Notes under the pieces: generated by a model
Told to the model about the DNA's origin: nothing
The model's database searches: none
Seen by the model: only the letters and a program-made list of their open reading frames with translations
Source of the DNA: Candidatus Omnitrophota bacterium
Lineage (GTDB): Bacteria > Omnitrophota > Gorgyraeia > JACOVV01
NCBI GenBank assembly: GCA_023248175.1
Contig: JAHFFC010000042.1
Span: 1-6,997 of the forward strand
DNA length: 6,997 bases
Reading direction: 5' to 3'
Program-made: the position numbers and the translations under genes
Shown: in pieces, positions 5,495 through 6,997 of the stretch
How positions within the stretch are numbered: position 1 is the stretch's first letter
Layout of the letters: the number at the start of each line of letters is the position of its first letter

Positions 5495-6285
5495 GGATGG
5501 AAGAAACGTTTCTTCCATCTAATATGCTTCGAGAACGTCTCCATGACATCCACTCCCGCATCGAGCAAACCGCCCGCCGAGTCGGACGTAATCCTGCCGA
5601 TATTCAACTAGTCGCCGTCACAAAAAACGTCCCCATCGGAACCATCCGAGAGGCAATCTCATTAGGGGTTCGTCACATTGGCGAGAATAAAATGCAGGAA
5701 GCCTTGTTCAAATATAAACAACTCGAAAGGTGGAAAGAACTTCGACCTTCCACCTTCGACCTTCCGCCTCTTCAATGGCACCTCATCGGCCATCTGCAGA
5801 CCAATAAAGTCCGCGACGCGGTACAGATTTTCGATTGGATTCACTCCGTGGACAGTCTGCGGCTTGCTGAGAAGATTAATCATGAGGCCGAGAAAATCAA
5901 GAAGGTGATGCCGGTTTTAATCGAAGTCAATACTTCAGGTGAATCTGCCAAATACGGTGTCTCTCCAAAAGAGCTCCCTGAATTGATCACTGACATAAAA
6001 TCACTCTCATCCCTCCATGTCGAAGGGCTCATGACCATGGCCCCCATCGTTTCCGACCCCAATCAAGCCCGCCCTTATTTCCAGCAATTAGCCCGATTAC
6101 GCCAAGAGATTCTCGAGCAATGTCCGGTTACGCCCACAAGCCCCCCAACTCCCCAGCCACACAGTGCTTTGGCACTTTTCCATCTTTCCATGGGGATGAG
6201 CCAGGATTTTGAAGCAGCCATTGAAGAAGGGGCAACGATGGTGCGGATCGGAAATGCAATTTTTTATCGCACCCGTTTTAAATAG
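5491..6285 (+). CDS. yggS: Pyridoxal-phosphate homeostasis protein (YggS/PLPBP family)
   Basis: This PLP-binding single-domain TIM-barrel protein, in the fold of alanine racemase's N-terminal domain, buffers PLP and has no established catalytic activity. Seen here: LVAVTKNVP with the PLP lysine K45, [12 protein letters not shown] (65-76), [12 protein letters not shown] (96-107), [12 protein letters not shown] (146-157), [21 protein letters not shown] (232-244) and [10 protein letters not shown] (249-258). At 264 residues it is about 30 longer than typical. The excess maps to three places: residues 1-11 before MLRERL, about 80-93 (repeat-encoded), and about 211-228 (Pro/Thr-rich). GTG 5491 overlaps the thiG stop and has GGGA (5480-5483) 7 bases upstream. 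ATG 5497 is too close to GAGG. ATG 5524 best fits the family N-terminus but lacks a ribosome site. The start is therefore uncertain; coupling with thiG favours 5491. The 3' end overlaps the opposite-strand regulator by 22 bases. Confidence 0.93.
   Translation: MRMEETFLPSNMLRERLHDIHSRIEQTARRVGRNPADIQLVAVTKNVPIGTIREAISLGVRHIGENKMQEALFKYKQLERWKELRPSTFDLPPLQWHLIGHLQTNKVRDAVQIFDWIHSVDSLRLAEKINHEAEKIKKVMPVLIEVNTSGESAKYGVSPKELPELITDIKSLSSLHVEGLMTMAPIVSDPNQARPYFQQLARLRQEILEQCPVTPTSPPTPQPHSALALFHLSMGMSQDFEAAIEEGATMVRIGNAIFYRTRFK
5496..5519. repeat. Perfect 24-base palindrome at the start of yggS
   Basis: The half-site GATGGAAGAAAC (5496-5507) is followed at once by its exact reverse complement (5508-5519), with no spacer and no mismatch. 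It lies between the thiG stop (5492-5494) and the family-typical yggS ATG (5524). In frame from 5491 it encodes METFLPS-like residues not expected in YggS. Its core GAAACGTTTC resembles LacI-family operators, and as RNA it would form a hairpin just upstream of 5524. Operator, translational hairpin and inserted palindromic element are all possible. Confidence 0.7.
5724..5768 (+). repeat. Inverted heptad-repeat element translated inside yggS
   Basis: Four 7-base units follow each other: TTCGACC (5741-5747), TTCCACC (5748-5754), TTCGACC (5755-5761) and TTCCGCC (5762-5768). Just upstream, AAGGTGGAA (5727-5735) is the exact inverse of TTCCACCTT (5748-5756), giving a 9-pair stem with a 12-base loop; CGA/TCG flanks nearly extend it. 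On the opposite strand the unit reads GGTCGAA, close to the AGGTTGA units in oppF. It is read in frame as about residues 80-93 ([14 protein letters not shown]), placed between [14 protein letters not shown] and LQWHLIGHL, where the family normally has a short loop. Confidence 0.7.
6121..6177 (+). other. Pro/Thr-rich insert segment in yggS with a short hairpin
   Basis: This segment encodes about residues 211-229 ([19 protein letters not shown]). It is C-rich, unlike the gene around it, and sits just before the conserved LSMGMS motif, where the family usually has only a few loop residues. It ends with AGTGC (6163-6167), a TTTG loop and GCACT (6172-6176). I see no clear heptad repeat, so its relation to the other element in this gene is unproven. 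Confidence 0.4.
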
Positions 6286-6986
6286 ATTACCTCGATTGCT
6301 CCCAATAAGAGAGGCTGAGATTTTTTATCGAAGAAGAGCGGTTTGTATTCCAGATTTGTGGAATCAGGGGAGAGTGTTACTTGGTCATCAAAGCGGTAAA
6401 GACGTCGGAAGATCGGTTTTTCTTGGATATTCGCAACCACAATATCTCCGTTTTTTAGCTGGGCGTCCCTATTGATCAACACGGTATCTCCTGGCTCGAT
6501 AGCTGCTTTATTCATGCTGTCATCGTTGACCTTCAGAAGAAACATCCGCTGTCCTCGAACCATTTCTTTCGGTAATGCAATCCAGCCTAACGCATTTTCA
6601 TCGCTGATTTTTTGAGAATGGGTTGGACAATGAGCCAATAAGGGGATCGTCACAAAGTCGTGTAGGATCTTTAAATCCTGCACCTTGTCGTAAGAAGTCA
6701 CTTTTTCTTTGACGCCTAACGTTTTAGGGCTTTGCCAGTTGCAGAAGGGGGTCAACTCTTTGGGCATTCTCTCCTGGGCGGTGGTGCGTAAGAATTCCTC
6801 TGTCTCCTGGCTCGATAATTTCAAAACCTCAATCAACCGCCGACATCTCTCAAAGGGGGGTGGTTTCCTCATCCCGTTTTCAAGGTTGATGATGTAGGTT
6901 AAAGAAACCTTCAACAGACGCGCGAGGTCTGTCTTCTTCAAATGTGACCGTTGACGATATTGAGTGAGCAGTTCTCCGAATTTCAT
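6264..6986 (-). CDS. XRE-type HTH regulator with a C-terminal LexA/S24-like domain lacking the catalytic lysine
   Basis: This 240-residue transcription factor reads leftward. Residues about 3-60 are an XRE (Cro/CI) helix-turn-helix: FGELLTQYRQRSHLKKTDLARLLKVSLTYIINLENGMRKPP spans the helices. Residues about 61-110 are a linker. Residues about 111-240 match the S24/LexA C-terminal domain: VNDDSMNKAAIEPGDTVLI with the nucleophile-position serine (S157), KNGDIVVANI (178-187) and RRLYRF. The lysine of the usual Ser-Lys pair (the TVKRL position in LexA) is Arg194 in IFRRL, and no Ala-Gly cleavage site is evident in the LLAHCPTHSQ stretch where it is expected. It may therefore be a non-cleavable, dimerising or ligand-sensing regulator rather than an SOS-type one. 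The start at 6986 has GAAGGAG (6991-6997) 4 bases upstream. Its promoter and any divergent target lie beyond the right edge. Confidence 0.9.
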   Translation of the reverse strand: MKFGELLTQYRQRSHLKKTDLARLLKVSLTYIINLENGMRKPPPFERCRRLIEVLKLSSQETEEFLRTTAQERMPKELTPFCNWQSPKTLGVKEKVTSYDKVQDLKILHDFVTIPLLAHCPTHSQKISDENALGWIALPKEMVRGQRMFLLKVNDDSMNKAAIEPGDTVLINRDAQLKNGDIVVANIQEKPIFRRLYRFDDQVTLSPDSTNLEYKPLFFDKKSQPLLLGAIEVIYLKRVR

Positions 6987-6990
6987 AAGG

Positions 6991-6997
6991 CTCCTTC
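6991..6997 (-). promoter_or_regulatory. Ribosome binding site of the XRE/S24 regulator
   Basis: Read on the minus strand, GAAGGAG lies 4 bases before the ATG ending at 6986. It is the strongest Shine-Dalgarno in the window, which contrasts with the two promoter-proximal plus-strand genes that lack one, and it fixes this start. Confidence 0.7.

Overview
The window carries seven protein-coding genes and almost no spare sequence. The organism cannot be named from the sequence alone. Mid-range base composition, family-typical housekeeping proteins, short hairpin-forming repeats and an HTTM-DCC membrane protein fit an uncultured bacterial lineage; an Omnitrophota-like or related candidate phylum is my best guess, at low confidence.

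Layout. Positions 1-513 hold the C-terminal half of an aldo/keto reductase. A consensus-like promoter (557-585) then starts a plus-strand unit of three genes. The first is a small one-pass membrane-anchored protein of unknown function (594-1052). The second is an HTTM + DCC fusion membrane protein (1134-2429). The third is an OppF/DppF-type ABC ATPase (2439-3386) that has no other transporter subunit here. An extended -10 promoter next to the following gene starts a second plus-strand unit: glgC (glycogen synthesis), thiG (thiazole synthesis) and yggS (PLP homeostasis), with gaps of a few bases or overlaps between genes. A minus-strand XRE/S24-type regulator (6264-6986) overlaps the 3' end of yggS tail to tail by 22 bases.

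How the genes relate. The genes within each unit look co-transcribed, but they do not form one pathway. ThiG and YggS are both cofactor-related (thiamin and PLP) and GlgC is central carbon storage. The two genes that probably begin transcripts (594 and glgC) have a TATAAT box 8-9 bases before the likely ATG and no Shine-Dalgarno, which suggests leaderless or near-leaderless mRNAs. The downstream genes have purine-rich ribosome sites.

The most unusual content is a set of short repeats inside or at the edges of genes. Heptanucleotide repeats in a forward-then-inverted arrangement occur at the glgC-thiG junction, inside yggS and inside oppF. There is also a cluster of tandem GCC-NNN-GGC palindromes between genes at 1063-1123, and a perfect 24-base palindrome at the start of yggS. 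The repeats are translated: they supply the last codons of glgC, the ribosome site and start codon of thiG, an N-terminal extension of ThiG, and inserts that appear to explain why this YggS is longer than usual. This resembles in-frame palindromic elements (as in Rickettsia) and heptameric STRR repeats (as in cyanobacteria), and is the best candidate here for something undescribed.
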